A stretch of 50,643 nucleotides of DNA. Origin: an uncultured Idiomarina sp. Lineage in GTDB: Bacteria > Pseudomonadota > Gammaproteobacteria > Enterobacterales > Alteromonadaceae. Below the pieces are notes generated by a model. It was not told the origin of the DNA and did not search any database. It was given only the letters and a program-made list of their open reading frames with translations. The DNA lies in assembly GCA_946885915.1 (NCBI GenBank), contig CAMPHF010000014.1, positions 1 through 50,643 of the forward strand. The letters are read 5' to 3'. A program made the translations under genes and the position numbers. Shown in pieces: positions 1-8,171 of this stretch. How positions within the stretch are numbered: position 1 is the stretch's first letter; every line of letters begins with the position of its first letter.

Positions 1-76
<76 letters not shown>

Positions 77-94
77 TCCGAAAACGTGTTGCAC

Positions 95-122
95 AGTATA
101 AAGATTTCACCAAAAAAAGCAA
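95..122 (-). promoter_or_regulatory. candidate sigma-70 promoter for tRNA-fMet
   Basis: Read on the minus strand, TTGCTT (117-122) and TATACT (95-100) are separated by 16 bp and lie about 18 bp upstream of the mature tRNA 5' end. This would give the initiator tRNA (and the presumed nusA operon) its own promoter downstream of secG-tRNA-Leu. Sequence match only. Confidence 0.5.
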
Positions 123-154
123 CCGCAACACGGTGATTTTATTGGCTTTAAGAT

Positions 155-241
155 TGGTGCAGAAGGCGGGACTTGAACCCGCACGCCCGTTAGAGCACTA
201 CCCCCTCAAGATAGCGTGTCTACCAATTCCACCACTTCTGC
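155..241 (-). tRNA. leuU: tRNA-Leu (GAG)
   Basis: An 87-nt class II tRNA with a long variable arm on the minus strand. The acceptor arms GCAGAAG/CTTCTGC pair perfectly, and the anticodon stem CTATC/GGTAG encloses loop TTGAGGG, giving anticodon GAG. The CCA end is encoded at 155-157. The position directly after secG matches leuU in E. coli. Confidence 0.95.
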
Positions 242-249
242 AAAACTTG

Positions 250-606
250 TTAGTTACCTTCCGGTACGTCGCTGCTATTGTTGCTACCGTTTGTTTCATC
301 AGCAGCAGGCGTCGATGGAGTTGGCATTTCTTCCATCGGCACTTCTAAATCAGTAAAAGGTGCAGCTTCTGTACTACGGTCAGCACTTAAATTACCGAGC
401 ACTAAACTCAATAAAAAAAACAACACAGCAAGTACCGCAGTGGTACGGGTTAGGAAATTACCTGAACCACCTGAACCAAATACAGTATTTGAGGCACCCG
501 CGCCAAACGAAGCACCCATATCGGCGCCCTTACCGTGCTGGATCATAACGAAGCCAATCAACACGAGCGCGATAACCAAATAGGCAATGAGTAATAAATC
601 AAACAT
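250..606 (-). CDS. secG: SecG, preprotein translocase subunit
   Basis: The 118-residue protein is the small SecG subunit of the inner-membrane SecYEG translocon, which stimulates SecA-driven export. Two hydrophobic segments are visible (about residues 3-22 and 52-72). They are joined by a Gly/Ser/Ala-rich cytoplasmic loop with the family signature GKGADMGASFGAGAS...VFGSGGSGNFLTR, and a polar, acidic C-terminal tail follows. Length and topology are normal for gammaproteobacteria. It sits between tpiA and tRNA-Leu, all on the minus strand, and is probably cotranscribed with them. The tail, rich in Asn, Ser, Thr and Glu, is low complexity and is not conserved in the family. Confidence 0.96.
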   Translation of the reverse strand: MFDLLLIAYLVIALVLIGFVMIQHGKGADMGASFGAGASNTVFGSGGSGNFLTRTTAVLAVLFFLLSLVLGNLSADRSTEAAPFTDLEVPMEEMPTPSTPAADETNGSNNSSDVPEGN

Positions 607-637
607 GAGCGTTTGTCCTCGGGTCAGTACTGTAGCG

Positions 638-1393
638 TTATGCGGCAGCCTGACAAATTGCTAAAAATTCTGCTGGATTTAGGCTTGCTCCGCCAATTAA
701 CCCACCATCAATATCTGTTTGTGCAAAAAGTGACGCTGCATTGTCTGCTTTCACACTACCACCATATAACAGTGGCATTTGCTGTGCTGCTGCACCAACT
801 TTGGCGCGCAACACCGCTCTTATCTCTGCATGAACTGCTTGTGCTTGCGCCGGGGTCGCGGTTAAACCGGTGCCAATGGCCCATACCGGCTCATAAGCTA
901 CCACCAGCTGCTGTGCTTGCTCCGCGTTTAACACCTCTAGCACCGCTTGTAACTGCTGCGTGACGACCGCAACTGTCTGCGCTTGCTCTCGTTCTGCTTG
1001 GGTTTCGCCAACACAGAGAACGGGGATTAAACCGGCGGCTAAACAGGCCTTTACCTGCGCTGCAGCACTGGCATCATCGCAACCGTAAAACTGGCGTCGC
1101 TCTGAATGCCCAACCAATACGTATTTGACTCCACATTCGAGCAACAGTTGCACCGACAATTCACCAGTATGCGCGCCGCTTGGCGCCGCATTCACAGCTT
1201 GTGCCCCAATCTCTACTGAGGTCGCATTAACTGCTACTTGTAACGCTGACAACAGCGTTGCTGGAGGACAAACTGCAACGGTGGCGGATTGCCAAGTTGC
1301 GTGTTGTCCGTGCAATGTTTGCACGAGTTGGTCAATGAGCGCACGGTCGCCGTTCATCTTCCAATTCGCTATCACTAAAGGTTGTGCTTGCAT
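638..1393 (-). CDS. tpiA: Triosephosphate isomerase
   Basis: This 251-residue TIM-barrel enzyme interconverts dihydroxyacetone phosphate and glyceraldehyde 3-phosphate in glycolysis and gluconeogenesis. The catalytic residues are all present: Asn10 and Lys12 in NWKMNG, His96 in LVGHSERR and Glu168 in AYEPVWAIGTG. The phosphate-binding LLYGGSVK segment lies near the C-terminus. The ATG is preceded by AGGA at a good distance. It lies between glmM and secG; in E. coli tpiA is elsewhere, but the glmM-tpiA-secG order is common in other gammaproteobacteria. A candidate promoter is present in the 86-bp gap after glmM. Confidence 0.98.
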   Translation of the reverse strand: MQAQPLVIANWKMNGDRALIDQLVQTLHGQHATWQSATVAVCPPATLLSALQVAVNATSVEIGAQAVNAAPSGAHTGELSVQLLLECGVKYVLVGHSERRQFYGCDDASAAAQVKACLAAGLIPVLCVGETQAEREQAQTVAVVTQQLQAVLEVLNAEQAQQLVVAYEPVWAIGTGLTATPAQAQAVHAEIRAVLRAKVGAAAQQMPLLYGGSVKADNAASLFAQTDIDGGLIGGASLNPAEFLAICQAAA

Positions 1394-1421
1394 GCCAAAT
1401 CCTTTCGTTGAAGCGGGCGAG

Positions 1422-1450
1422 ATATTACATAACCTGATGCAAACTTACAA
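1422..1450 (-). promoter_or_regulatory. candidate promoter for tpiA-secG
   Basis: On the minus strand, TTGTAA (1445-1450) and TAATAT (1422-1427) are 17 bp apart in the gap between glmM and tpiA, each matching four of six sigma-70 consensus bases. It would allow tpiA-secG expression independent of glmM. Sequence match only. Confidence 0.4.
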
Positions 1451-1479
1451 GCAGCATCCGTATATTTTCACTCAACTGC

Positions 1480-2820
1480 TCAACTTGTAGCCGCTTCAAC
1501 TTCGCTAGCGATTTGTTGAGCGAAGGCTTTGACCACTTTTGCGTCAGGACCTTCAACCATCACTCGTAGGAGAGGCTCGGTACCCGACTTACGTAACAGC
1601 ACTCGTCCCTGTTTGCCGAGCGCTCGCTCAACTTCAGCCACCACCGCTTTCACGTTATCCGCCTGAAGTGGATCGTTGGCCCCGCTAAAGCGCACGTTAA
1701 TCAGTGCCTGTGGGAACTTAGTAAAGCCCTGCAGCAGTTCTTCCAAGGTCTTTTCGTCGCGCTGCATCGCTGCCAACACTTGCAAACCGGCAATCATGCC
1801 ATCACCTGTGCTGTGATACTGACGATTGATGACATGTCCTGAATTCTCACCGCCAAGGCGCCAGTCACGCTTCACCAATTCTTCCATCACGTAACGGTCG
1901 CCAACTTTGGCCCGCACAAACGGGATGCCCCGATCGGTAAAGAATTTCTCGAGCGCAAAATTACTCATCAAGGTACCAACCACACCACCTTGTAACTGGC
2001 CATCTTGCTGCGCTAACCGTGCCAAAATATAAATAATGTCATCGCCATCGACAATGCGTCCTGACCGGGTGACTAGCATCACGCGGTCACCATCACCATC
2101 GAGTGCAAAACCCATATCCGCTTGGGTTTCCAATACTTTCTGTTGCAGTGCATCGAGGTGAGTCGCACCGCACTTGTCATTAATGTTCAAGCCATTCGGC
2201 TCAGTACCAATTTCCCACACTTGGGCGCCAAGCTCGGTTAACACGTTGGGTGCAATATGGTAGTTCGCCCCATTGGCGCAATCGACCACAATTTTCATGC
2301 CTTTGAGGGTTAAATCGCTCGGAAATACACTTTTACAAAACTCAATATAACGACCGGGTGCATCATTAATTCGACTGGCTCGCCCCAATTGCTCTGAAGC
2401 TACACAAACCATCGGCTCGTCTAGTAACCGTTCGATTTCTAATTCCACCGCATCTGGCAACTTATTCCCTTCATCGGAGAAAAATTTAATCCCGTTATCG
2501 TGGTAAGGATTATGCGAGGCACTGATCACAATCCCTGCCGCCGCGTGAAAGTTGCGAGTGAGGTAGGCAATGGCAGGAGTCGGCATTGGCCCTAAAAATT
2601 CGACGCTGACGCCGGCCGCAAGTAAGCCTGCTTCCAATGCAGATTCCAGCATATAGCCTGAAACTCGGGTGTCCTTTCCCACCAGTACCCGACGTTTACC
2701 CGAGCGCGACAATACCGTACCGGCCGCCCACCCAAGTTTGACTGCAAAATCCGGGGTGATCGGAAATTCTCCAACTCGCCCACGCACGCCATCGGTACCA
2801 AAATACTTACGCTCGCTCAA
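1480..2820 (-). CDS. glmM: Phosphoglucosamine mutase
   Basis: The 446-residue enzyme converts glucosamine 6-phosphate to glucosamine 1-phosphate, on the route to UDP-GlcNAc for peptidoglycan and lipopolysaccharide. The phosphoserine loop is [17 protein letters not shown] with Ser102; the metal-binding DGDGDR motif lies near residue 240; the C-terminal phosphate-binding [15 protein letters not shown] is intact. Translation starts at TTG: an AGGAG sits eight bases upstream, and [14 protein letters not shown] matches the family N-terminus. The TTG overlaps the folP stop codon as TTGA, so the two genes are probably translationally coupled. Confidence 0.97.
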   Translation of the reverse strand: MSERKYFGTDGVRGRVGEFPITPDFAVKLGWAAGTVLSRSGKRRVLVGKDTRVSGYMLESALEAGLLAAGVSVEFLGPMPTPAIAYLTRNFHAAAGIVISASHNPYHDNGIKFFSDEGNKLPDAVELEIERLLDEPMVCVASEQLGRASRINDAPGRYIEFCKSVFPSDLTLKGMKIVVDCANGANYHIAPNVLTELGAQVWEIGTEPNGLNINDKCGATHLDALQQKVLETQADMGFALDGDGDRVMLVTRSGRIVDGDDIIYILARLAQQDGQLQGGVVGTLMSNFALEKFFTDRGIPFVRAKVGDRYVMEELVKRDWRLGGENSGHVINRQYHSTGDGMIAGLQVLAAMQRDEKTLEELLQGFTKFPQALINVRFSGANDPLQADNVKAVVAEVERALGKQGRVLLRKSGTEPLLRVMVEGPDAKVVKAFAQQIASEVEAATS

Positions 2821-3632
2821 ATGTATTCTCCTGTCAGCGTAGCCGCCACAACACGCATTGCATCGACTGTTTCTTTCACATCATGTACGCGAATTATACG
2901 GCCTCCTTTGAGCGCTGCAATGGTTGCCGCTGCAATACTTGCCGCTAATCGCTCATCGACTGCCCGCCCCGTCACATGACCAAGCATAGATTTTCGTGAA
3001 ATACCGATTAACAACGGCAACTCTAACTCATGAAAAGCTTGGAGGCGCTGTAGCATCTGATAGTTGTGCCGCATACTTTTGCCAAAGCCAAAGCCCGGGT
3101 CTAACCACAACCGCTCACGGCCTATTCCAGCTTGCTCACAGACTTGCACTCGCTGCGCTAAGAAGCTCTTCACATCGCACACCACATCATCATAGCGCGG
3201 CTCATGTTGCATGGTTCGCGGCTCTCCTTGCATATGCATCAAACACAGCAACGCATTTGAGTTAGCAACCGCCGTTAAAGCGCCCTCCGCACGCAGCGCA
3301 TTGACATCATTAATCATGTCAACGCCCAGCTGTAGTGCAGCGGCCATCACCTTAGGCTTGCTGGTATCTACCGATACTTTTACCGGAAGCGATTTTCGCA
3401 CCCGCTCAAGCACCGGTATCACACGATCAAGCTCTTCTTGCTCGCTTACCGCAGCAGCACCCGGGCGGGTAGATTCACCACCTATATCTAACCATTGCGC
3501 ACCATCCTTTACCAGCTGCGCAGCTTGCTCAAATGCCCGCTCACTATCGGTGAATTTACCGCCGTCCGAAAATGAATCTGGCGTCACATTCAAAATGCCC
3601 ATCACGGCAATGCTTTGCTCAGGAGTTGTCAT
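2817..3632 (-). CDS. folP: Dihydropteroate synthase
   Basis: This enzyme condenses p-aminobenzoate with dihydropterin pyrophosphate in folate synthesis and is the sulfonamide target. Family motifs are clear: [17 protein letters not shown] at the N-terminus, [32 protein letters not shown], and GISRKSMLG near the C-terminus. The frame extends to a TTG at 3650, but the ATG at 3630-3632 has AAGGAAA eight to nine bases upstream, so I place the start there (271 residues). It is coupled to glmM by a TTGA overlap and follows ftsH, as in E. coli, but an intrinsic terminator lies between ftsH and folP. Confidence 0.96.
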   Translation of the reverse strand: MTTPEQSIAVMGILNVTPDSFSDGGKFTDSERAFEQAAQLVKDGAQWLDIGGESTRPGAAAVSEQEELDRVIPVLERVRKSLPVKVSVDTSKPKVMAAALQLGVDMINDVNALRAEGALTAVANSNALLCLMHMQGEPRTMQHEPRYDDVVCDVKSFLAQRVQVCEQAGIGRERLWLDPGFGFGKSMRHNYQMLQRLQAFHELELPLLIGISRKSMLGHVTGRAVDERLAASIAAATIAALKGGRIIRVHDVKETVDAMRVVAATLTGEYI

Positions 3633-3660
3633 CGCGTTTGTTTCCTTCAATGCTACGCAA

Positions 3661-3684
3661 TAAAAAGCCCCGCGAGCGGGGCTT
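3661..3684 (-). terminator. Intrinsic terminator between ftsH and folP
   Basis: Minus-strand hairpin with arms AAGCCCCG/CGGGGCTT, a four-base loop and a following T run (TTTTTA). It starts about 15 bases after the ftsH stop. Only about 28 bases remain before the folP start, with no promoter visible there, so folP-glmM must depend on read-through or on a promoter inside ftsH. Confidence 0.85.
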
Positions 3685-3698
3685 GTTGTTGGTCGAGA

Positions 3699-5624
3699 TT
3701 AACTCGCCGGTTGGTCACCCGGCTTGTCTACTTGCACCGGACGAGAAGCGGCAGAAGCATCGCCATCGTCACTCTTACCATCTTTGTCTTTGCGCCAATC
3801 GCGCGGCTCACGAACATCACGACGGTTCATCAAATCATCGATTTGATCAGCATCAATGGTTTCGTACTTCATCAGACAATCTTTCATGGCATGTAAGATA
3901 TCGACATTGTCTTCTAAAATTTGCTTGGCACGATCGTAATTACGGTCAATAAAGTTTTTCACCTCTTGATCAATCGCCCGAGCAGTTTCATCTGACATGT
4001 GCTTATGTTGAGTCACCTGACGACCAAGAAACACCTCGTTTTCATCATCGGCATACAGCAATGGCCCCATTTTTTCTGACAAGCCCCACTGCGTCACCAT
4101 TTTCCGTGCAATCGCCGTCGCCCGCTCGATGTCATTTGAAGCACCGGTGGTCACTTTTTCATCACCGTATATGATTTGCTCGGCCAAGCGGCCGCCAAAC
4201 AGACTAGAAATCATACTCTCTAAGTGCTGTTTGCTGTGCGACACCCGGTCTTGCTCTGGTAAATACATGGTGACGCCTAGAGCTCGACCACGCGGAATAA
4301 TCGACACTTTATAAACTGGATCGTGCTCAGGCACTAAGCGACCAACAATGGCATGACCCGCTTCGTGATATGCGGTCATGGCTTTTTCATCATCAGTCAT
4401 CACCATTGAGCGACGTTCCGCGCCCATCATGATCTTATCTTTTGCTTTATCGAATTCTTCCATCGATACCACGCGCTTGTTACCACGCGCAGCAAATAAC
4501 GCTGCTTCATTCACTAAGTTGGCTAAATCGGCACCGGAGAATCCAGGCGTACCGCGAGCGATGACAGATGCATCAACATCATCCCCTAACGGCACTTTAC
4601 GCATATGTACTTTTAGGATCTGCTCGCGACCCCGTACATCTGGCAGACCAACCACAACCTGACGGTCGAAACGGCCGGGCCGCAACAAGGCAGGGTCAAG
4701 CACGTCAGGGCGGTTCGTCGCCGCAATCACGATGATGCCTTCGTTGCCTTCAAAGCCGTCCATTTCAACCAACATTTGGTTCAACGTTTGCTCACGCTCA
4801 TCGTGACCACCACCCAGTCCAGCGCCACGCTGGCGGCCTACCGCATCAATTTCATCAATGAAAATAATACAGGGTGCGGCTTTTTTCGCTTGTTCGAACA
4901 TGTCACGCACCCGTGATGCGCCCACGCCCACGAACATCTCCACGAAGTCAGAACCAGAGATGGAGAAGAATGGCACGCGAGCTTCACCGGCAATAGCTTT
5001 AGCCAGCAAGGTTTTACCTGTTCCTGGCGGGCCTACCATTAATACACCCTTCGGAATTTTACCGCCTAAGCGTTGAAACCGTGATGGGTCTTTCAAATAG
5101 TCGACCAATTCGGTCACTTCTTCTTTTGCCTCGTCACAACCGGCGACATCAGCGAAAGTGGTTTTGATTTGGTCTTCACCCATTAACCGCGCTTTACTTT
5201 TGCCAAACGACATCGCACCACGACCACCGCCACCTTGCATTTGGCGCATGAAGAAAATCCACACCCCAATCAGCAGTAACATCGGGAACCACGAGATAAA
5301 AATCGAGGTAAGAATGCTGGGCTCTTCCGGCGGTGTACCACGATAGATAACATCGTTTTTAATCAAATCGTCGGTCAGCTTAGGGTCATACTGCACCGGG
5401 ATGAGCGTTTTATAGCTCTCACCAGTACGCGTTGTCACCGTAATACTGCGCTGATCAGCACCAATCACGGCTTCGCGAACGGCACCGTTATTCACCTGCT
5501 CAATAAACTGGTTATAAGGTACCTGATTTGCCGTTCCACTACTGGGGCTGAAGCCTTGGAAAACGCTCATCAGCACCACTGCAATGACCAGCCATAGAAT
5601 GAGATTTTTTGCCATATCGCTCAA
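3699..5624 (-). CDS. ftsH: ATP-dependent zinc metalloprotease FtsH
   Basis: FtsH is the membrane-anchored AAA+ protease that degrades misfolded membrane proteins and regulators such as sigma-32 and LpxC. Visible parts in the 641-residue frame: N-terminal membrane segment (about 10-23), periplasmic domain, second membrane segment (about 105-126), Walker A GPPGTGKT (198-205), Walker B with FIDEIDA (256-261), SRH region around 303-321, and the zinc site HEAGH (420-424). The frame opens with TTG, eight bases after an AGAGGT; the ATG three codons later (MAKNLILW) is the alternative, and spacing favours TTG. It is downstream of rlmE, as in E. coli. Confidence 0.98.
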   Translation of the reverse strand: MSDMAKNLILWLVIAVVLMSVFQGFSPSSGTANQVPYNQFIEQVNNGAVREAVIGADQRSITVTTRTGESYKTLIPVQYDPKLTDDLIKNDVIYRGTPPEEPSILTSIFISWFPMLLLIGVWIFFMRQMQGGGGRGAMSFGKSKARLMGEDQIKTTFADVAGCDEAKEEVTELVDYLKDPSRFQRLGGKIPKGVLMVGPPGTGKTLLAKAIAGEARVPFFSISGSDFVEMFVGVGASRVRDMFEQAKKAAPCIIFIDEIDAVGRQRGAGLGGGHDEREQTLNQMLVEMDGFEGNEGIIVIAATNRPDVLDPALLRPGRFDRQVVVGLPDVRGREQILKVHMRKVPLGDDVDASVIARGTPGFSGADLANLVNEAALFAARGNKRVVSMEEFDKAKDKIMMGAERRSMVMTDDEKAMTAYHEAGHAIVGRLVPEHDPVYKVSIIPRGRALGVTMYLPEQDRVSHSKQHLESMISSLFGGRLAEQIIYGDEKVTTGASNDIERATAIARKMVTQWGLSEKMGPLLYADDENEVFLGRQVTQHKHMSDETARAIDQEVKNFIDRNYDRAKQILEDNVDILHAMKDCLMKYETIDADQIDDLMNRRDVREPRDWRKDKDGKSDDGDASAASRPVQVDKPGDQPAS

Positions 5625-5682
5625 AGCTGACTACCTCTTTTGTCTGCACGAATGCATGTCATAACTTGCTCGTAATAGGCTA

Positions 5683-6309
5683 CTATAACTTGTAACCCGT
5701 CGCTACTAAATAGACCTCACGCGAACGCGCTCTTGAGGAGTCTGGCTTGCGTGTTTTAACACTGGTAAATGCTGCCCGACAATCTTTCAAAAACGCCTCG
5801 AATCCTTGCCCATGAAATACTTTGACGACAAAACTGCCGCCAGGTTTCAAAACTTGATGACACATTTGTAAGGCTAACTCTACCAAGTATATCGCCCGCG
5901 GCTGATCAACATTGTCATTGCCGCTCATATTCGGTGCCATGTCCGATAATACTACATCTACGGTGTTTCCGCCGATTCGGCTCAACAATGCGTCAAGCAC
6001 CGCTTCATCACGGAAGTCACCTTCTAAAAAATCGACCCCTGCAATCGGGTCCATCGGTAAGATGTCGCAGGCAATCACCCGACAATTACCTTGCAAGGCA
6101 TCGACGACATATTGCGACCAACCGCCGGGAGCTGCGCCGAGGTCAACCACCGTCATGCCCTGCTTTAATAATTTATCTTTCGCTTGTATTTCTTCGAGCT
6201 TAAATACTGCGCGCGAACGCAATCCCGCTTTCTGCGCTTTTTGCACATAGTGATCAGAAAAATGCTCTTGTAACCATCGGGTGCTGCTCGCTGAGCGCTT
6301 TTTGGCCAT
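5683..6309 (-). CDS. rlmE: 23S rRNA (uridine2552-2'-O)-methyltransferase
   Basis: RlmE (FtsJ/RrmJ) methylates U2552 in the A-loop of 23S rRNA late in 50S assembly and is heat induced in E. coli. The 208-residue protein carries the SAM-binding DLGAAPGGW (56-64) and the full K-D-K-E catalytic set at Lys37, Asp123, Lys163 and Glu198. Length is standard. It is 58 bases upstream of ftsH on the same strand, the conserved rlmE-ftsH pair, and is divergent from yhbY. Confidence 0.97.
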   Translation of the reverse strand: MAKKRSASSTRWLQEHFSDHYVQKAQKAGLRSRAVFKLEEIQAKDKLLKQGMTVVDLGAAPGGWSQYVVDALQGNCRVIACDILPMDPIAGVDFLEGDFRDEAVLDALLSRIGGNTVDVVLSDMAPNMSGNDNVDQPRAIYLVELALQMCHQVLKPGGSFVVKVFHGQGFEAFLKDCRAAFTSVKTRKPDSSRARSREVYLVATGYKL

Positions 6310-6422
6310 GCCGCGTTACTCTTATACTCTGGTGATAATAACCACCGCCCAATTAAACTGGCTTCAGTTTGCTATATGGCGGTACAATACTGTGAATTCA
6401 AGTCGAGTAGGGATTTTATCAC

Positions 6423-6731
6423 ATGGCGGTTGCGAACACGCTGTCAAATAAGCAGAAACAATATCTAAAAGGCCTGGCCCACAGCCTGAAGCCGGTGGTG
6501 CTATTAGGTGCTAACGGTCTAACTGAAGGGGTTCTAGCCGAAATAGAGCTAGCGCTAGCTCATCATGAACTGATCAAAATTAAAGTGCCTGAAGAAGATC
6601 GGGAACTGCGTCAGCAAATTTATGCCACCATTGTGGAGCACACCGCAGCACAGCAAGTACAGGTGATCGGTAAAATGCAAATTCTGTATCGCCCAAGCGA
6701 GCAACGTAAAATTCAATTACCGCGCGGCTAA
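6423..6731 (+). CDS. yhbY: YhbY-family ribosome assembly RNA-binding protein
   Basis: A 102-residue CRM-domain protein that associates with pre-50S ribosomal particles in E. coli. The CRM signature, including LLGANGLTEGVLAEIELALAHHELIKIKV, spans most of the protein. Divergence from rlmE matches E. coli. In E. coli greA is the next neighbour; here two helix-turn-helix genes intervene. A strong bidirectional terminator follows the stop codon. Confidence 0.96.
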   Translation: MAVANTLSNKQKQYLKGLAHSLKPVVLLGANGLTEGVLAEIELALAHHELIKIKVPEEDRELRQQIYATIVEHTAAQQVQVIGKMQILYRPSEQRKIQLPRG

Positions 6732-6754
6732 CCAACGCTTATCGTTACCTGGTA

Positions 6755-6785
6755 AAAATTGCGCAGCCTCAGCTGCGCAATTTAT
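6755..6785. terminator. Bidirectional intrinsic terminator
   Basis: Arms around ATTGCGCAGC/GCTGCGCAAT pair over about 12-13 bp with a four-base CTCA loop. On the minus strand the hairpin leads into a run of five T; on the plus strand it leads into TTTATTT. It serves yhbY and the convergent CI-like gene, whose stop codon lies inside the right arm. Confidence 0.85.
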
Positions 6786-7315
6786 TTGGGCTTGACCACA
6801 AATCGATCAGGGGTACGGCTCAGGGCCTTGGCCACCTGAGTAAGCGCGGTCGCTAAAGGTACAAACCCGCGCCGAGCCTGAAATAAGGTCTCGACCAAAA
6901 TTGCACGATTCCCCTCGGACGCTGGTAATTCATGCTCATCTAACACCGGATCGATAACCTCCAAAGCGCGCAACACCCGCTGGGTACGTTGATTTGATGA
7001 GTAATTTTCAGCTTGTTCTGCCACCCGAGGCAATTCATCGGGACCGGGATAGCGTAGGTCAGCATTTGGCGCGAAAAACCAATCTACTGAGATGCCTCGC
7101 TCAAGCAAACCTTTGGTAAGTGCCCCATAGTTAATTTGACCGCGGCGTTTCCAATTTGCATAGGTCGTTGCGGTCAACCCTAACCAGCGTAAAGCCCCCA
7201 CGTTTTTAGCCTCGCCGGAAATCGCACGGAGGCGTTCCATGCAAGTCTCTAGATCAGGCATTGCTGCCTTGACCTGATGCCGTTGCTGTGGTCTATTATT
7301 ACTGTCATTTGACAT
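6782..7315 (-). CDS. CI-like phage-type repressor, HTH protein
   Basis: The N-terminal half matches the phage CI repressor helix-turn-helix family in pattern: LRWLGLTATTYANWKRRGQINYGALTKGLLERGISVDWFF (about residues 42-81 from this start). The C-terminal half (100-177) looks helical; I see no S24/LexA-type serine protease domain, so it is unlikely to be an SOS-cleaved repressor. The frame extends to a GTG at 7351, but that lies inside a palindrome with no ribosome site, and a candidate promoter would start transcripts nearby. I prefer the ATG at 7313-7315 (177 residues), though its ribosome site is also weak. It is divergent from the small HTH gene at 7377. Function and target are unknown; self-regulation is inferred. 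Confidence 0.75.
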   Translation of the reverse strand: MSNDSNNRPQQRHQVKAAMPDLETCMERLRAISGEAKNVGALRWLGLTATTYANWKRRGQINYGALTKGLLERGISVDWFFAPNADLRYPGPDELPRVAEQAENYSSNQRTQRVLRALEVIDPVLDEHELPASEGNRAILVETLFQARRGFVPLATALTQVAKALSRTPDRFVVKPK

Positions 7316-7344
7316 ACTTTTATCTTCATTTGAATTATTATTTG

Positions 7345-7360
7345 AGTTCACATGTGAACT
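7345..7360. promoter_or_regulatory. Perfect 16-bp palindrome, candidate operator
   Basis: AGTTCACATGTGAACT is identical to its reverse complement. It lies between two divergent HTH genes, just downstream of a candidate -10 for the CI-like gene and 17 bases before the ATG of the other. This is the expected geometry for an operator bound by a dimeric repressor controlling both promoters. Confidence 0.7.
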
Positions 7361-7366
7361 ATCGAC

Positions 7367-7396
7367 ACTATACCTAATGAATACAGATCAAATCAA
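7367..7396 (-). promoter_or_regulatory. candidate promoter of the CI-like gene
   Basis: On the minus strand, TTGATT (7391-7396) and TATAGT (7367-7372) are 18 bp apart. The predicted start near 7360 falls at the edge of the 16-bp palindrome. The promoter overlaps the first codons of the divergent gene. Sequence match only. Confidence 0.45.
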
Positions 7397-7643
7397 AAGA
7401 GAATTAGCGAATAGAGGCTATGATTACAGCATGTTAGCTGCGGCCATTGGGAAGAGCCCCTCTTTAGTCTCTAAGGTAGCCGGCAGAAAGGCACGCTCTA
7501 AAGAAGTGGCATTGGCGCTTGCGAAAGTGATTGAACAGCCCATTGAAGCGGTGTTTCCAGACATTGAAGCCTATCACTACACCGATCAGCAGAGTTTACG
7601 TAAAGCGCGCCAAGAAAGCCTTACTAAAATTTTAAATAAATAA
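7377..7643 (+). CDS. Small Ner/Cro-like HTH DNA-binding protein
   Basis: An 88-residue protein that is almost entirely a helix-turn-helix domain: IKRELANRGYDYSMLAAAIG, then KSPSLVSKVAGRKARSKEVALALAKVI, ending in PIEAVFPDIEAYH. This resembles phage Mu Ner and the Nlp/Cro-type regulators. No Shine-Dalgarno sequence is obvious before the ATG, so translation may be weak or nearly leaderless. It diverges from the CI-like gene with only the palindrome and promoter between them, like a phage lysis-lysogeny switch, but no other phage genes are present. It reads toward greA and stops just before the greA terminator. Confidence 0.8.
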   Translation: MNTDQIKRELANRGYDYSMLAAAIGKSPSLVSKVAGRKARSKEVALALAKVIEQPIEAVFPDIEAYHYTDQQSLRKARQESLTKILNK

Positions 7644-7676
7644 AAAAGGCCCTGAGATATTACTATCTCAAGGCCT
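7642..7676 (-). terminator. Intrinsic terminator of the carAB-greA operon
   Basis: Minus-strand hairpin: AGGCC and TGAGATA pair with GGCCT and TATCTCA around a TTAC loop, with one C-A mismatch, followed by six T. It is located 18 bases after the greA stop codon. No T run follows on the plus strand, so it acts for greA only. Confidence 0.85.
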
Positions 7677-7694
7677 GTTCTAGTGCGTCAAATC

Positions 7695-8171
7695 CTACAA
7701 ATATTCAACGCTCACTACTTCATATTCCATTTCACCACTTGGCGTGGTCACAACTGCAACATCATCAACTTGCTTACCAATCAGCGCTCGGGCGATAGGT
7801 GAATTCACGCTAATCATGTTTTGTTTGATGTCAGCTTCGTCATCACCCACGATCCGATAGGTTACTTCGGTGTCTTGCTTCGGATTATAGAAGGTCACGG
7901 TAGCGCCAAAAATCACTTTGCCCTGATTTGGGATTTTAGTCACATCAATCACTTGCGAGTTTGAAAGTTTGGCTTCAATTTCCTGAATGCGACCCTCACA
8001 AAAACCTTGCTGCTCACGCGCTGCGTGATATTCAGCGTTTTCTTTCAAATCGCCATGTTCGCGCGCATCAGCAATCGCTTGGATGATACGCGGGCGGTCT
8101 TCTGACTTTAGCCGTTTCAGTTCTTCCCGCAGCATTTCTGCGCCGCGAACTGTCATCGGAATTAGGTTCAT
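7695..8171 (-). CDS. greA: Transcription elongation factor GreA
   Basis: GreA rescues backtracked RNA polymerase by stimulating cleavage of the 3' end of the transcript in the secondary channel. The 158-residue protein is nearly collinear with E. coli GreA: an N-terminal coiled coil with tip residues Asp41 and Glu44 in [23 protein letters not shown], then a C-terminal FKBP-like domain ([26 protein letters not shown]). Its ATG overlaps the carB stop as ATGA, so it is the last gene of carA-carB-greA and is probably coupled to carB. Confidence 0.98.
   Translation of the reverse strand: MNLIPMTVRGAEMLREELKRLKSEDRPRIIQAIADAREHGDLKENAEYHAAREQQGFCEGRIQEIEAKLSNSQVIDVTKIPNQGKVIFGATVTFYNPKQDTEVTYRIVGDDEADIKQNMISVNSPIARALIGKQVDDVAVVTTPSGEMEYEVVSVEYL

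Noticed and set aside
7377..7643. Antitoxin of a toxin-antitoxin pair
   Set aside because: The neighbour is a second HTH protein, not a recognisable toxin, and the genes are divergent rather than in one operon.
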